From: Cymodocea nodosa
Lineage: Eukaryota; Streptophyta; Magnoliopsida; Alismatales; Cymodoceaceae
Length of the DNA stretch: 64,000 nucleotides
NCBI GenBank assembly: GCA_036874045.1
Contig: CM072345.1
Location: 265,501 to 329,500, forward strand
Direction: 5' to 3'
The notes under the pieces are model-generated. The model worked only from the letters and a program-made list of their open reading frames with translations. It was not told the origin of the DNA and searched no databases. Shown one piece after another: positions 38,965 through 50,609 of this stretch (positions within the stretch are counted from its first letter, which is position 1; the number at the start of each line of letters is the position of its first letter). The position numbers were made by a program, and so were the translations under genes.

Positions 38965-39109
38965 TTTTAGGAGTTATATAAGAAATGTTATGTATTTCTA
39001 TTTCTAGGGGCATTTTCGTAATTGTGTTTTTTGTAACCTCTACACATATAGAGATGTCTTTTGTTGTAATGAAACAATTCTAGTTCTTTTTCCCTAATCA
39101 CCTTCTACA
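38965..39109 (+). mobile_element. Solo LTR, Ty1-copia family
   Basis: About 145 bp, starting tttaggagttatat and ending ccttctaca, matches the LTR of the relic at 4,084-4,231 in opposite orientation. Shared blocks include acctctacacatatagag and ctaatcaccttctac. No internal sequence of that family follows, so it is scored as solo. Confidence 0.7.
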
Positions 39110-39259
39110 AATATGATAAGAAACATTTTCTTGCAGTATATACTAGCAGTTTTAGGCTAATCACCTTCCATTTGCCTATGCTGAATATATTCTAGGACAT
39201 GGAGAACTAAAGGATGGATATGATATGAAATTTTCCTTAGCATAACTTGATAGTTAGAG

Positions 39260-39560
39260 CAAATAATATATTAGATTCTCAAGTATATGTGTATTTAGTC
39301 TCACATTGTTTAAATTGTATTTGTCTTCTCTATATAGTCTCTATATATAGAGATCTTATGTTTATTAATAATATCATTCTACTTCCACTCATTCCTTTGC
39401 CCTTACATGCTATTAGAATTTAGGTTTTAAAAATTTAGAAACTGTGAAAAATTTAGATAAGGAAGGAAACTTTAACTATCACCTTCTTCCCAACTACCAT
39501 CGTATTGGCCCTACCTTGGTTGTTGCCACTAATGCCATTGGTCTTTCTCCGTTCATTTAA
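39260..39560 (+). mobile_element. Ty1-copia fossil: LTR and leader
   Basis: The segment tttagtctcacattgtttaa to tgctattagaatttagg is an LTR end plus a primer-binding-like site, followed by a short gag-leader reading. It matches 48,535-48,730 closely. Only the leader region is left. Confidence 0.6.
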
Positions 39561-39850
39561 GCAACTATCAATGTCCCTCCTCTTGTGCGCAAGCCCTTCT
39601 CCTATCTTTTGATCTCTTCATATTTCTTTGACTTGTGGAGGATGGAGACATGGTTGATGTATAACTTCTTCCTCACCATCTTCCTCTCGACTACCTTCTA
39701 CCAATACCTAGAACATAAGTATAAACATAGGTGCCACATAATGAATAATATGACATGTCATTGACCATATGCTTGTGCACATAGGTGCCATCATTATTCT
39801 TTTCTTTATATACACATTTGTGTACATTAAATGGGTGAAAATGTAATAGC

Positions 39851-40290
39851 CTTACTACTGATTGTTTCTAGTCCCACATTGCTTTAGAGAAAGGGTGGTG
39901 GTGGGACCATATGGTCATGACTTAAGAGTAAAGTACTTACAATTTAAGTATTTTCTTGTGGTAGGGAATGGAAGTTCTCTAACAATCACCCATAGGCTAT
40001 GATCATACATTGCAGAATAGGCTAACAGGATGGGACCAAGAAATGTTAGAGTGGTATTAGAGTAGGTCAATCAATCAAAAATATGTTGATAAAGATGTTA
40101 GGCACTGAAGTAGGGGAAGAGTGTCACACATTTACACCCTTGCTACTAATGGTATAGTCTAACATTGCCTAAGAGAAAGTGTGGCGTTAGGGCTATATAG
40201 TCATGGATTGAGAGTCAAAATATCTTACTACGTAATTGTTTTCCCCTAGTAAAGTATGGTGGTTTCTAACAATCAGCATGGATTATGATC
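39851..40290 (+). repeat. Diverged direct repeat, two copies of about 155 bp
   Basis: The copies are at about 39,851-40,010 and 40,130-40,285. Both contain a YctaacattgcYtWagagaaag-like block, gaccatatggtcatg/gctatatagtcatg and aacaatcaSc...tatgatcat. They could be two remnants of one LTR. No coding content lies between them. Confidence 0.55.
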
Positions 40291-40299
40291 ATGTGGAGA

Positions 40300-43200
40300 A
40301 GAAGGCAGTAAATTATTATTCCACATAAAAGAGATGAGCAACTTGAGAAAAAGTCTTTGTGTGGTTAAGGTCATAAGTTTGTGTAAAACTATGAGTAACT
40401 AGACAACTTTTGCATCACTTAATAGAACCATCAACTTTGTGCTTGATGGGAAACAACCATCGACAACTGATTACAAAGTATCTTCAATTTGAGTCACTAA
40501 ATCCCATGTGCCTCTTAGTATTCAATACCTATATTTCATCATTTATAGTGGTCTTCCAATGTGGAAGGATTAGTGCTTCTTCATAATTTCTAGGTATAGA
40601 TTTTGATGATAAAGATATGACAAATTATTGAAATGTAGGACTGAAATAATCATAAGAAACAAACTGAGAAATCAGATGGGTGGTGGTTGTTGGTTTACCT
40701 TTGCATTGTGTAAGAGTTAGTTGGATTTACATCTAGTAAAGAAGTTGGTATGGTAGAGGTAGCAAGTCTTATATAAGCTCATCATTGTTGCTAAACCTAC
40801 AATGGACATGGCTAGTCAATTGCATTTGGTGCTTGTCCTTGTCTTGTAAATAAGGTAATAGGATCAATATAAAGAGGTTGTGGTAGAGGATCATTACTAG
40901 AGAAAGAATCAAATCTACCAAAATAAGATGTATTTTTCAAGAAATTTACATCAACCAAGTTAAAGTAGTGACATGTAGGAGGATAATGATAGTAATATTC
41001 TTTTTTAGTACAAGAGTAACCAACAAAGACACATTTGATTAAATAGGGAACAAGTTTATCAAAACTAAGAGTTAATCCTTGACAAAAATAATACAACCAA
41101 AAACTTTGGGTGGTAGAGAAAACAAATCTTGTTGAAGATGTAGATGATGGAAAGGGATTTTTCCCTTAAACGTGAAAAATGACATTTGGTTAATAAGATA
41201 GGAAGTGGTGGGAATAATATCAAACCGCAAATATTTTGGAACCTACATCTCAATCATGATATGTGGTCACAAGTGATTTAATAAATAATTCCATGATTTT
41301 CATTAAAAAGTTTAATATCGATCTAAATAAATTCCAAGGTATTATCAATACAAAATATTTTGAAGGTAATGGAAAATTGATTTATTATTTCATTAAAAAT
41401 TTGAAAATAATATCGAAGATATGCTAAAAACCTTTTAACAAAAATACTTAACACTCTAGAAAAATCATCAATGAAAATAATATTGTTAGAATGTAAATGT
41501 GTAATAGGCCCAATAGTCAAGTGTATATATATATGTATCTTCTTTGGAAATAATAGTGAACACTTAATCCCACTTAATCATCCCTAACATGGTATCAGAG
41601 CGAGGTTCTAGTTTGTCTAAGCTCGAAGAAAGGTCATTGACAAAGATAGTACACTTAAAAACACAAAGTAGTAAGATAAACAACTCCTTAACTAAAAACA
41701 ATCGTTGAAAAGGAATTTGTCTGCCAAGAATAGAGGAGGGCATATGATTGATGAGATAAGTAGTAGTAAGAATGGTATCAGACCACAAGTAATGATGAAG
41801 ACACATCTCAAGCAAAAGGATGTGAGTAATGTCAAGAATATGATAATGTTTGCACTCGACAATCTCATTTTATTGAGAGGTGTGAGGGCAAGTGGTTTGA
41901 TGTAATATGCCTTGAGAGAAGTAAATGGTATGAACCTCATGTTGAAGAAACTCTAATACATTATCAGTGTGAAAAATTTTGGGAGTAACAAAAAATTGAG
42001 TTTCAATTGCATTAAGAAAGGTACATATAACATCAGAAATATTTTTCTGATCCTTTAACAAGTGCACCCATGACACTAGGCCTTTAGAGGCAACTCCTTT
42101 ATCTCGTCCTTTGCAAGTTTATCATTGATGATGATGGCTTCATGAGACATTGCCCACTCTAGATATGCTCACCTCTTCCATGTCTATAGGTCCATCTCCC
42201 TCTCATCTTGACTTCCCTATTGTCCATCGCAAAGGTACACATACCTCTACTATCTATCCTATTTCTAACTTTATTTCCTATGATTCTCTTGGTGTCTTTC
42301 ATCGTAACTTTGCCTTATCTTTATTTTTGAAATCAATACCTAAGGATTTTCATGAATCACTTACCCTTTCTTAATGGAAACATGCTATAGATAAAGAAAT
42401 ATATGCATTAATTAGTCATGGTACTTGGGAATTGATTCCTGATCTTGTCAACTCACTAGTGGTCGACTGTTGTTAGGTTTTTATTGTAAGCACAATCCTG
42501 ATAGCTCTGTTGCCTACTATAAGACACACTTAGTTGCTCAGGATTTTACACAAACATATGATATTGATTACAAAGAGACTTTCTCTTCAATCACTCGTCT
42601 CAATTCCATCCATATTCTTCTTTCTGTTGTAGTGAATCAAACTTGGTCTCTTTGCTAGATGGATGTTAGTAATGCCTTTCTCTATGGGGATGTAGATGAG
42701 AAAGTTTTTATGGAACAACCTCCAAGGTTTGTTGCTCAAGAGGAGAATATTGTATACTTTCTTAGAGTCTATGCACTTGGTTTGCCAAGTTTAGTTTTGT
42801 GCTGCTACAACATGATTTCAAAAAGTGTGTGGTTGACTCGTTGATCTTTGTCCGTAAGGGTTATAATGACTGTTATTTTAGCTATATATGTTGATGACAT
42901 TCTTCTAACAAGTAATGATGTAGCAAGTATTTCTAGAACTAAAGAGTTATTACAAAATAATTTTTCTATTAAAGATTTGAGTAAACCAAAATACTTTCTG
43001 GACATTGAATTTACCTATAAAGGAGATCAGATGCTTCTTACACAAAGAAAATATGTTCTTGATTTGTTAAAGGAGACATGTTTTTTTAGTTGTAAGCCAG
43101 AATCCACTCCAATTGAGTTAAATCCACCCTTTCAAGATAGAGATTTAGATCTATATTTCAATGTGTACCATTAACACAAACTTATTGGAAAACTCATCTA

Positions 43201-44100
43201 TCTTATTGTCACTAGGCTTGATATTGCCTATATTGTTGGTGTTCTTAACCAATTTATGAAAGAACCTCAATAAGTACATTGGAATGGAGTTATACACCTT
43301 CTATCTTATATAAAGGGCTCACCAAGGAAAAAGTTAATTTATTCCAAGAATGATCATCTTCAGGTCAAGGCATACTCAGACTCCAGTTTAAGCAATGACA
43401 CCAAAAGAAGATCCACATCTAGTTATTGCACATATGTGAGAGGCAATCTGGTAACATGGAGAAGTAAGAAATAAAGTGTTCCTTTAAAATCAAGTGCAGA
43501 AATAGAACTTTGATCTATGTCTCAAACTATTAGTGAACTAGTATGGATTAAAAATCTATTATCTTAATGGGGAATAATAATCTTGACTCTTATTAACATG
43601 TTCTGTGACAATCAATCCATTATCGACATTGTCAACAATGAGTATTATTAAAAATGCTCCAAGCACATTGAGATTGATTGTTACTATATTCATGACCTTG
43701 TTAAACGAAGTATCATATCACTTCCTTTCATTTGGTCCGAGGATGAGATTGTAGATATCTTCACTAAGACTCTACAAATTAGTCCATTTACTAATCTTTG
43801 TAACAAATTGGGACTTGTAGATATTTATGCTCCAATTTGAAGAGGAGTGTTAGAATGTAAATGTGTAATAGGCCCAATAGTCAAGTGTATATATATATGT
43901 ATCTTCTTTGGAAATAATAGTGAACACTTAATCCCACCTAATCATCCATAACAAATATAGTATTGAAAATAAAAAATGGTCAAAACATGATTTAGTTCCC
44001 AAATATTACAATGAATTATTCTAATAGGCTCTGTGACAAGATTATTAACCAAGCAACGTAGCTCAGCACATGATTTATAAATCCTTGTAGATCTATACTT
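40300..44100 (-). mobile_element. Ty1-copia fossil split by a later copia insertion
   Basis: The minus-strand integrase C-terminal region with SFDKLVPYLIKCVFVGYSC is at about 40,990-41,070, and more integrase (about 41,250-41,480) runs to the left edge of the nested element at 41,484. The integrase reading resumes at about 43,960-44,060 beyond it. No LTR of this older copy was found. It is broken. Confidence 0.7.
41484..43953 (+). mobile_element. Nested Ty1-copia fossil with near-identical LTRs and a 5-bp target duplication
   Basis: The 5' LTR is at 41,484-41,589 and the 3' LTR at 43,848-43,953. Both are 106 bp (TGTTAGAATG...AACA) and differ at two sites. The target duplication AATAT is at 41,479-41,483 and 43,954-43,958. 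A standard primer-binding site (tggtatcagagc) follows the 5' LTR. Reverse transcriptase to RNase H is on the plus strand (about 42,080-43,840, with ILAIYVDDILLTSNDV), while integrase-like sequence (about 41,640-42,070) reads on the minus strand and gag is not seen. This is the youngest LTR insertion in the window by LTR similarity, but it is short and broken. Confidence 0.92.
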
Positions 44101-44405
44101 CAAGGCCCCTTTTGCTAAAGTATCTCCTTAAGAGACTAGTGAAGACTGTTCATCATGTTTTAGGGAAGTTAACAAGAGTGTGGATGCAAACAAGCGTGTT
44201 GATCTGCCTTGCTTGATTAATAATCTTGTCACTATGGAAGCAAACTTCCCAACCAACCTTAGGTGTAATTGAATGGATGAGTTAGCTAATGTGTTTTCTG
44301 AGGTAAGGCCTAGTCCTTCTTTTGTATCTTTTTGATTTAAGGGTCTTCACCCCATGAATAGATCGGAGGTTTTCATCAAATAATAATAATAATAATAATA
44401 AAAGA
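44100..44405 (+). mobile_element. LINE (L1-type) 3' tail with TAA repeat
   Basis: The plus frame reads NNLVTMEANFPTNLRC and MDELANVFSEVRPSPSF, the RNase H end, then the tail block CACCCCATGAATAGATCGGAGG (44,348-44,369), and closes with a run of taa repeats to about 44,400. It is a short 5'-truncated copy. Confidence 0.78.
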
Positions 44406-44412
44406 GACTCTT

Positions 44413-44930
44413 TGTGATAAACATTTAGTCCAGTAGATTGAACAATGGATCTGATAGTTTGGATATTAGATCCAATAGATCAAGCATTGAATCCAGTAGA
44501 TCAGACATTGGATCTGGTAGTTTGATATTTGTTTTAGTTTTCTTTATTTCGTTTTGGTCTAGCCTAAATACTTGGGTATTTAAGTCAAATGTTGTGTCAT
44601 GGACATTAGACTTGTAATGACTTTGTAAAACCCTAATTTGGAGAAAGCTACCTCTCAAACATGGCAAATCCATCTTCCAACATTTTCACCATTGATCTTC
44701 CACCCTTCCAACATTACAAGCATCGATCATCAAGGTTATGATCATTGTAACTGGTATTAGAGCCAATTGACATCAGGACTACGAGAATGGGAAACCACAG
44801 TGGTGAGTAGATGGACCAAAATCATAGTCTAATTATTACAATGCATGCACATAAGAGTTTGATCTCTAAGCTCAAGCTTGTATAGAAGAAACTTGAGTGA
44901 CAACATCTCACAATCAATCTAGACCATAGA
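44413..44930 (+). mobile_element. Ty3-gypsy fossil: LTR and leader
   Basis: The LTR runs from about 44,413 (TGTGATAAACATTTAG) to about 44,749, followed by ctggtattagagcc, a degenerate primer-binding site, and a short leader. It matches the LTR at 56,680-56,900. Five units of a 21-22 bp repeat (catt.gatccagtagat-like) lie at 44,421-44,526; the other copy has only one or two. Confidence 0.7.
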
Positions 44931-44934
44931 TTGG

Positions 44935-45130
44935 TACTCTACTTTAGCATTAGATATAAATACCACATTTTGTTTTTTGCTTTGCCAAGGAACTAGGTTC
45001 TTACAACATAGATATAGAAACCTAAATTTGACTTTCCATCCCCTCTATCACTTGCATTGCCTGAATCTAATTATACCTTAATCAAGAGATCATGTCTCTT
45101 ATATACATGACCTCTTTCAAATGTGATTAT
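44935..45130 (-). mobile_element. Ty1-copia fossil fragment, RNase H part
   Basis: A short minus-strand piece resembles the RNase H end of copia polyproteins (AKQKNVVF-like block), similar to sequence at about 6,960-7,030 in the large copia. From 45,131 to 45,956 I see AT-rich intron only. Confidence 0.5.
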
Positions 45131-45956
45131 TAACCAATTATTAATTAATCAATCATATAATCATGCATGCATCAATTATCAATTTATGATTAGCAATCAA
45201 TTAATTATGTATGTATGCAATTCTTATAAAAAATTGAAATCTCAAAATAATCAACTGATTGGTTGTCCGGTTGATAAATGTGTTAATTGAATAATGCAAC
45301 AAATTGAACAACTTTTGCACCAAGTTGGTCAACAAGATGGTTGACCAGTCCAATTCTTAGTGTTTAAATTAGGTTTTAAAAGATTTTGATAGTTCAGTGT
45401 ATCAAAGTGATCCATTTTAAAATTCAGGCTATTAAAATGAAAATCAATCAAAGTTCAAAGTACTATCAAGTATCAAGGAATTTACTCCTAAAATCATTAA
45501 AATTCAATTATTTCAAGGAAAGTGGTAAAAATCCTATGAAATTTGGATATTCTAAAAAATGATTTTTTGTAAAAATGTTGCATCTAACCTAAGAAAGCAA
45601 GATATAAGAAGAAAGGGGGGAATAGCCTTAAAAAAGAAGATATTTTTGCTTGTCACTATTCTTTAATATCTTGGCATTATTCTCTAAAATATTTCTCAAG
45701 TTATTAGCATGGTCCTTGCCATAGATAGGATATTTTATGTTTTTCATATGATGCGTCAATTTATGGCTTTGCATGCAACACTTTGAACCTTTTGGTATAA
45801 TCTTTCAAATTGAAAATCAAGGTATCAAGTATAATATGTCATCTATTTGGAAGTGTCAAGTACCTTAGCTTTGAGATACTTTTAGTGAGTTATCTCCTTT
45901 TCACGGTGACAAGGCTTTAACAGAGGCAACAATGATACATTATTTTCTACTTGTAG

Positions 45957-46039
45957 GTTATGTTTAGCAGGCCAATACGTTGGATTTTGGCTCTCCATGG
46001 AAATTGTGTTGTCCCTTTTGACTTTTCAGGGGTTTCATG
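45957..46039 (+). CDS. EDD1: EDD1 exon 7 (VMFSRPIRW block)
   Basis: This exon has 83 nt, starting in phase 0 and ending after two bases (TG) of a codon. It encodes VMFSRPIRWILALHGNCVVP, then FDFSGVS. VMFSRPIRW is diagnostic for the family. The acceptor is tctacttgtag. Two donors are possible: GGG|gtttca after FDFSG, or TCATG|gtaaca 8 nt later. I chose the second because it joins in frame with exon 8 and gives GVSCGNLSCGLRN, aligning residue for residue with Arabidopsis GISSGNVSCGLRN. Confidence 0.93.
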
Positions 46040-48530
46040 GTAACATTTTACCTTCATATTTCCCTTTTATTGTTTTTACCTTTTGCATGTGCATCCTTAC
46101 TTTGATTCCATTTGAACTTGCTTTTGGAGTAGCTTTTAGGCATTAGACTTTTCCGAAGACCTATCCCAAATAGGATACATCATTTAATGTTTGGAGTAGT
46201 TTGTTGCTTTTTGAAAGAGAAAATGTAAAGATGTCAACTTCTTCCAAAAGTTGAGATTGGGAAGTTTGTTGCAGAAGCTGATATTTTTTCTAAGGTTGCT
46301 ATCTACTTCATCTATTATTTACAATGTAAACCAAGAAGTTATTATAAGAAATGTCATCTATATACCTTTCATTTTCATCAAATTATACATTATCGAATGG
46401 TGCTTAGATACAATAAAAAAAGCTAAAATGTGTATATAAATAGTGTTATATTTGTTTTAGTACATTTTGTAATATTACAAATGTATTTCCTCTTCATTTT
46501 GATGTTTTATATTTTAATAAACTTTATTTTTTTGTTATCAGTTGATCTTATCAGTCTTGGATTAATTGAAAAATCAAAACGAATTTTTAGAAAAGTAAAT
46601 ACACTAAAATACTTCATACAAAATCAAAACCTAGTTTTCTAATGCAAATATGCTTACTTTACAACCTTATTTTTTGGTTTAAACTCTCCAAAACAAACTT
46701 CTAGGTTATTCCTCAAAATTTGGATTCCACAAAGATGATCCAAAAGTTAACTTCTAACAATAAACTTGAAGTTATGCCTGTGAGTACAAATATTGAGATG
46801 CCTGGTTACCCAAACTTGGTATATCCTTACACTGATCATATTCAGTGATGGATCCTTACAGGATCCATGTTGTAGTTAGGTTTTTTAAGGTTTTTCTTCC
46901 AACACTATTGAAATATATATGATTCTTGAAATATATAATTGTATGTGTTATCGAAATATACAAACTAATATATTACTGAAATATATCTTGTTTTTAAAAA
47001 TATGACTGAATTACAAATAATTATATATTAAGTTCAATTTTGTATGTAGTATAATTGTAGTTGCTCAAGCTAGCACCCAGTGCCTCAATTCCTTAATGTC
47101 TGAAGGAAATGGTTTCAAATTGATCCTTTGAATGACACAATACGGAAGTTTTGTAGATACATGTGGACCTTTTCACCATGTTTCATCAACATGATACAAC
47201 ATTTCAAAATTGAATCACCATGTGTTTTTCTTTTAGATTGTGAAATTTGACATGAAATTGGCATTCAAAACCATTCCTACCACAAAGATTATTGGGTCAT
47301 GCTCTTTGTATTTTATGATATTAGTATCATGGTAACATTGAGTAGAACAATGCTTTGCCACTGTTGCCTCTTAGTTGGACTGGTTATGAGAATCTCATCC
47401 ATAAAGGATATGTTTTTATGTTTTTAGACAGCTCCAACAAACGTATCTGTGGATTTTTGAGTTTTAGTAAATAAGATGAATTTTATTGTATAGTGATGTA
47501 CCAGTCAAAGGCTCCAATCCTAGGAAACAACCTCTCCACTTGTGTAATTAAGCCATGCACAATTGGTCCCTTGTGTATTAACTATTAAGTTTGTCTTTTT
47601 TTATGATATAAATATGTGCTTCTGAATTTCAAAGGATATGTGCATAGATATATAATTTTTTATACAAATATCAATAAACCACTGTTATTTATTTTAATTG
47701 CATTTTGGTTCTTAGTCTTGAGCTTTGATGTTAATTTTTCCTTTTGAGAACCCACAAAGATAGTTAAGGTTGAAATCATAAGTTTTATATCTGAAACATT
47801 GATGAAGCAGAAAAAAGTAGGAATTTTATTTTAATATCCAAAATAATTACTATTTATGAAGCAAGTTGAGGAAGTTTTTGTCAAAGACAGGTTCATAAGT
47901 ATTCAAAAAGAACGCTTAGGTCTAGGAATGCAAGAGAAAAATACATGAATACAATGCCACTTGCATCACACAACTTTGTGGAGATTTCATCAGATTTGAT
48001 AAAGCAAATTATATATTGTTTAAATTCTTTTATGTAAATTGTCTTCAGATTGATGATGAGATTGATGTCTGATCATGCACATAAAACATCTACAAAGTCA
48101 CTTCATGTCATCAATCAAGAAGCATTCAAGAAATGATTTTGTAATAAGTTGTGGGGTAATAACTTATGAGGTATCACAACTATTGAAAAATTGACTTTGC
48201 AACAACTATGAAGTATTTTACCCTTGCCCCATGGTTATATTTTCAAATTGTAGTTTTGTACTATAAGGAAAAAATTTAGAACTGAACTCTCTTTCTTTCC
48301 CTTTGAACTTTTGTTATTGTTTTCTTCACTTAAGTGAGGCTTTGGTGATGCAAATGTCATTCCCTTTGAATCCTGAAGAATTTAGGCATGCTTTTAGTGA
48401 ATCAGAAGTACTTTAAAGTACTGTGAGGGTTCAAGTAAATAATGTCTTACTTTTGATCCTCTTTACTTATAATTACAAAAATAGGAGTAATATGAAATTA
48501 CATAAATATTCTGTTTAAGTAATAATGTAT
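46040..48530 (+). other. EDD1 intron 7, left part: no gene
   Basis: AT-rich intron. The only exon-like object is a 75-nt open stretch with good splice signals at 46,705-46,779, discussed under findings. No mobile element is recognised here. Confidence 0.55.
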
Positions 48531-48534
48531 TAGG

Positions 48535-49430
48535 TTTATATGGGTGTTGTAGGTTTAGTCCCACATTGTTTAAAATATGTTTATCTTTTCTATGTGACCT
48601 TTATATATCAAAACTTATATTTGCTAATGAGATTATTCCATTTCCACCTAATCTCTTGTATTCTCACGTGCTATTATAGTTTTAGGTTTTAAGAAATCAA
48701 ACGTGTGAAAGATCTAAATGAAGAGGAGGGAAACCCTAGAGGTCACCCTCCTCTCGACTACCACTAGCTGTCATTGCCCCCTACATCAGATGCTCCTCTC
48801 TCTCACACATCCTAACCCTTCTCCTTATTCTCTATTTTTTTTCAGATCCCTCCACCTCTCCCACCTCACTTGTTAGTCCTATTGCTACCAACAAAACAAA
48901 GGGGGAAACCCTAGCTCCCTACTTGTTGCAGCCATCATTGACAAGGGTTTCACAACACTCTATTGTCACCATTGATAGGGGTCCAAGATTCCCTTCTCGT
49001 CACCACCCATCCCCTACACAGATTAACCTTAGTGCCACCACTAGGGCCTCCAAGCCCCTCTCTTGTTACCAACTCCACTCATGTTTTCCTCCTGCTCAAT
49101 TCTCAACCACTCCCATTTAGTTCTTGCTCCTGTCAGTCCCAAAGGGAGGTCATCCACTCCATCTTGAAGAAGTGTCATTGCAGGTTGGAGAGAGGATGTC
49201 ATGCTTGCACCACCATGAAAGTCATCAATCAAGAGGTAGAAAGCATTGGACTTTGCCACTAGTATTTTGTGTCTGTGTTGCATGCCTGCACCACATGCTT
49301 TCACCACTATTGTTGTGTCTATCTTCACCACTACCATTAGACTTCAATGGTTAAGAGATTTCATCATATTCATTGTTGCTTACACCCATTAAGAATGCAG
49401 AGGGTGAGATGGTTGAGTTGTAGATGAAAG
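48535..49430 (+). mobile_element. Ty1-copia fossil: LTR and leader/gag start
   Basis: An LTR-like segment begins near tgttgtaggtttagtccc (48,545) and ends by cacgtgctattatag, followed by a leader. The same family occurs at 39,260-39,560. The rest, to about 49,430, is C/T-rich and may be leader/gag of this copy or unrelated. It is broken. Confidence 0.5.
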
Positions 49431-49454
49431 ATGACTGAAGAAGGTTAGTGAAGC

Positions 49455-49567
49455 ATGAGCAGAAAAAAAGGGAGAAAGAGAAAAGAAAAAAATAAAAAGG
49501 AAAGGGAGAGAAAGTAAAAAAGGAGGAAAAAAAGAGAAGAGAAGAGAAAAGGAAAAATGGAAAAAAA
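49455..49567 (+). repeat. Purine-rich (GA/A) tract
   Basis: About 110 bp is almost wholly A and G (gggagaaagagaaaag, agaagagaagagaaaagg). It is comparable in length and style to the pyrimidine tract at 6,230-6,479. From 49,568 to 50,524 nothing else is recognised. Confidence 0.85.
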
Positions 49568-50524
49568 TTATTACGTTATAAATCAGTTTTTAAATGTCAT
49601 GGAGTGGAAGTATGGTATAAAAATGAATGAGTAATCTTGCATTTGCTAGTGGAAACTATTATTATACATGTATATCATTCATTACTTCTTCACTATCTTG
49701 CATTTGCTCTTTGTTAATAATCGATAATTAGGATGCATTTTCTGCAAGTATGATAATTAGGACCCAATTAGGCTACATATGAAGGAAATCTTAGAATAAA
49801 CCTACTGCAGATTTTGTTATTTTAGTGAGGATCTCTATACCCATTGACATACAGAAATGAGCCCCTCCAATGAATTGCTTTGGAGTTTGATGCCCCATTT
49901 ACAAGTGCATCATATGATGTTATAATTACTAAAAATTATACTCAATACTAAAGGTATTGCAATATATGCTGACATGAGGATTTTTTTTGAAGTTAAAACG
50001 TAATTTTTAATAATGCTAGGTCAGAAGAAATGTTGTTGATGCACCCAAGCTTGTTGTCTTAATATGAGCTTATTTGTTAGTATTATTAATTTACCGTTAT
50101 TATTTCTATCATTTGGTTGTTATTTTCATTTATCCTTGTGATCATTATGGTTGCCATCTTGCATTAGTAGTTGCACTCTATTATATATGTTAGTTTCCTA
50201 TAAAAGAAGGATCTTTTACTTGCATTTTGTTAAAAAATTTGATAATTACTTGTATACCGTTCAAAAATTTATATTTACTTGTATGTCATTAAAATTTGTA
50301 ATTCTTATTAGAATATCGTTGCAGTTATTATATCAAGAATAATGTAGGTATTAGGAATATCAAAGTAAAACAAAGGTTTTTATAGTGGTACACAAATAAA
50401 TATGAATTTTGAATGACATACAAGTAATTATCAAAGTTTTTGATGGCATGCATGTAAAAATCCATAAAAGAAATATATCTTGTTTTGTTCCTTTTAGATC
50501 TAATAAAGTCATTCTTGGTGCTAG

Positions 50525-50573
50525 TGGAAATCTATCCTGTGGACTCCGGAATTCTTCTTCAGCTACCATTGAG
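50525..50573 (+). CDS. EDD1: EDD1 exon 8 (GNLSCGLRN block)
   Basis: This exon has 49 nt. The first base completes a Cys codon begun in exon 7, then 16 codons read GNLSCGLRNSSSATIE. The acceptor is ttggtgctag and the donor is GAG|gttatt. Another AG lies 28 nt upstream (ccttttag) and has the better pyrimidine tract. It would add nine codons (from SNKVILGAS) and, joined to TG from exon 7, would create a stop, so it was not used. The proposed acceptor is weak by context and is supported mainly by homology. Confidence 0.87.
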
Positions 50574-50609
50574 GTTATTATTATAGAATAATTTTGTTAG
50601 TTCTTTTAC

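Noticed and set aside
46029-46033. Donor after FDFSG (GGG|gtttca) for exon 7
   Set aside because: It ends in phase 0, and neither exon 8 acceptor then gives an open, homologous reading; the donor 8 nt later does.
46705-46779. Extra EDD1 exon (VIPQNL)
   Set aside because: Out of order for the protein and in the wrong phase between exons 7 and 8; kept only as a pseudo-exon observation.
48963-49354. Overlapping 60-99 codon open frames as a host gene
   Set aside because: Both strands are open, no domain is seen, and they lie directly after a copia LTR/leader.
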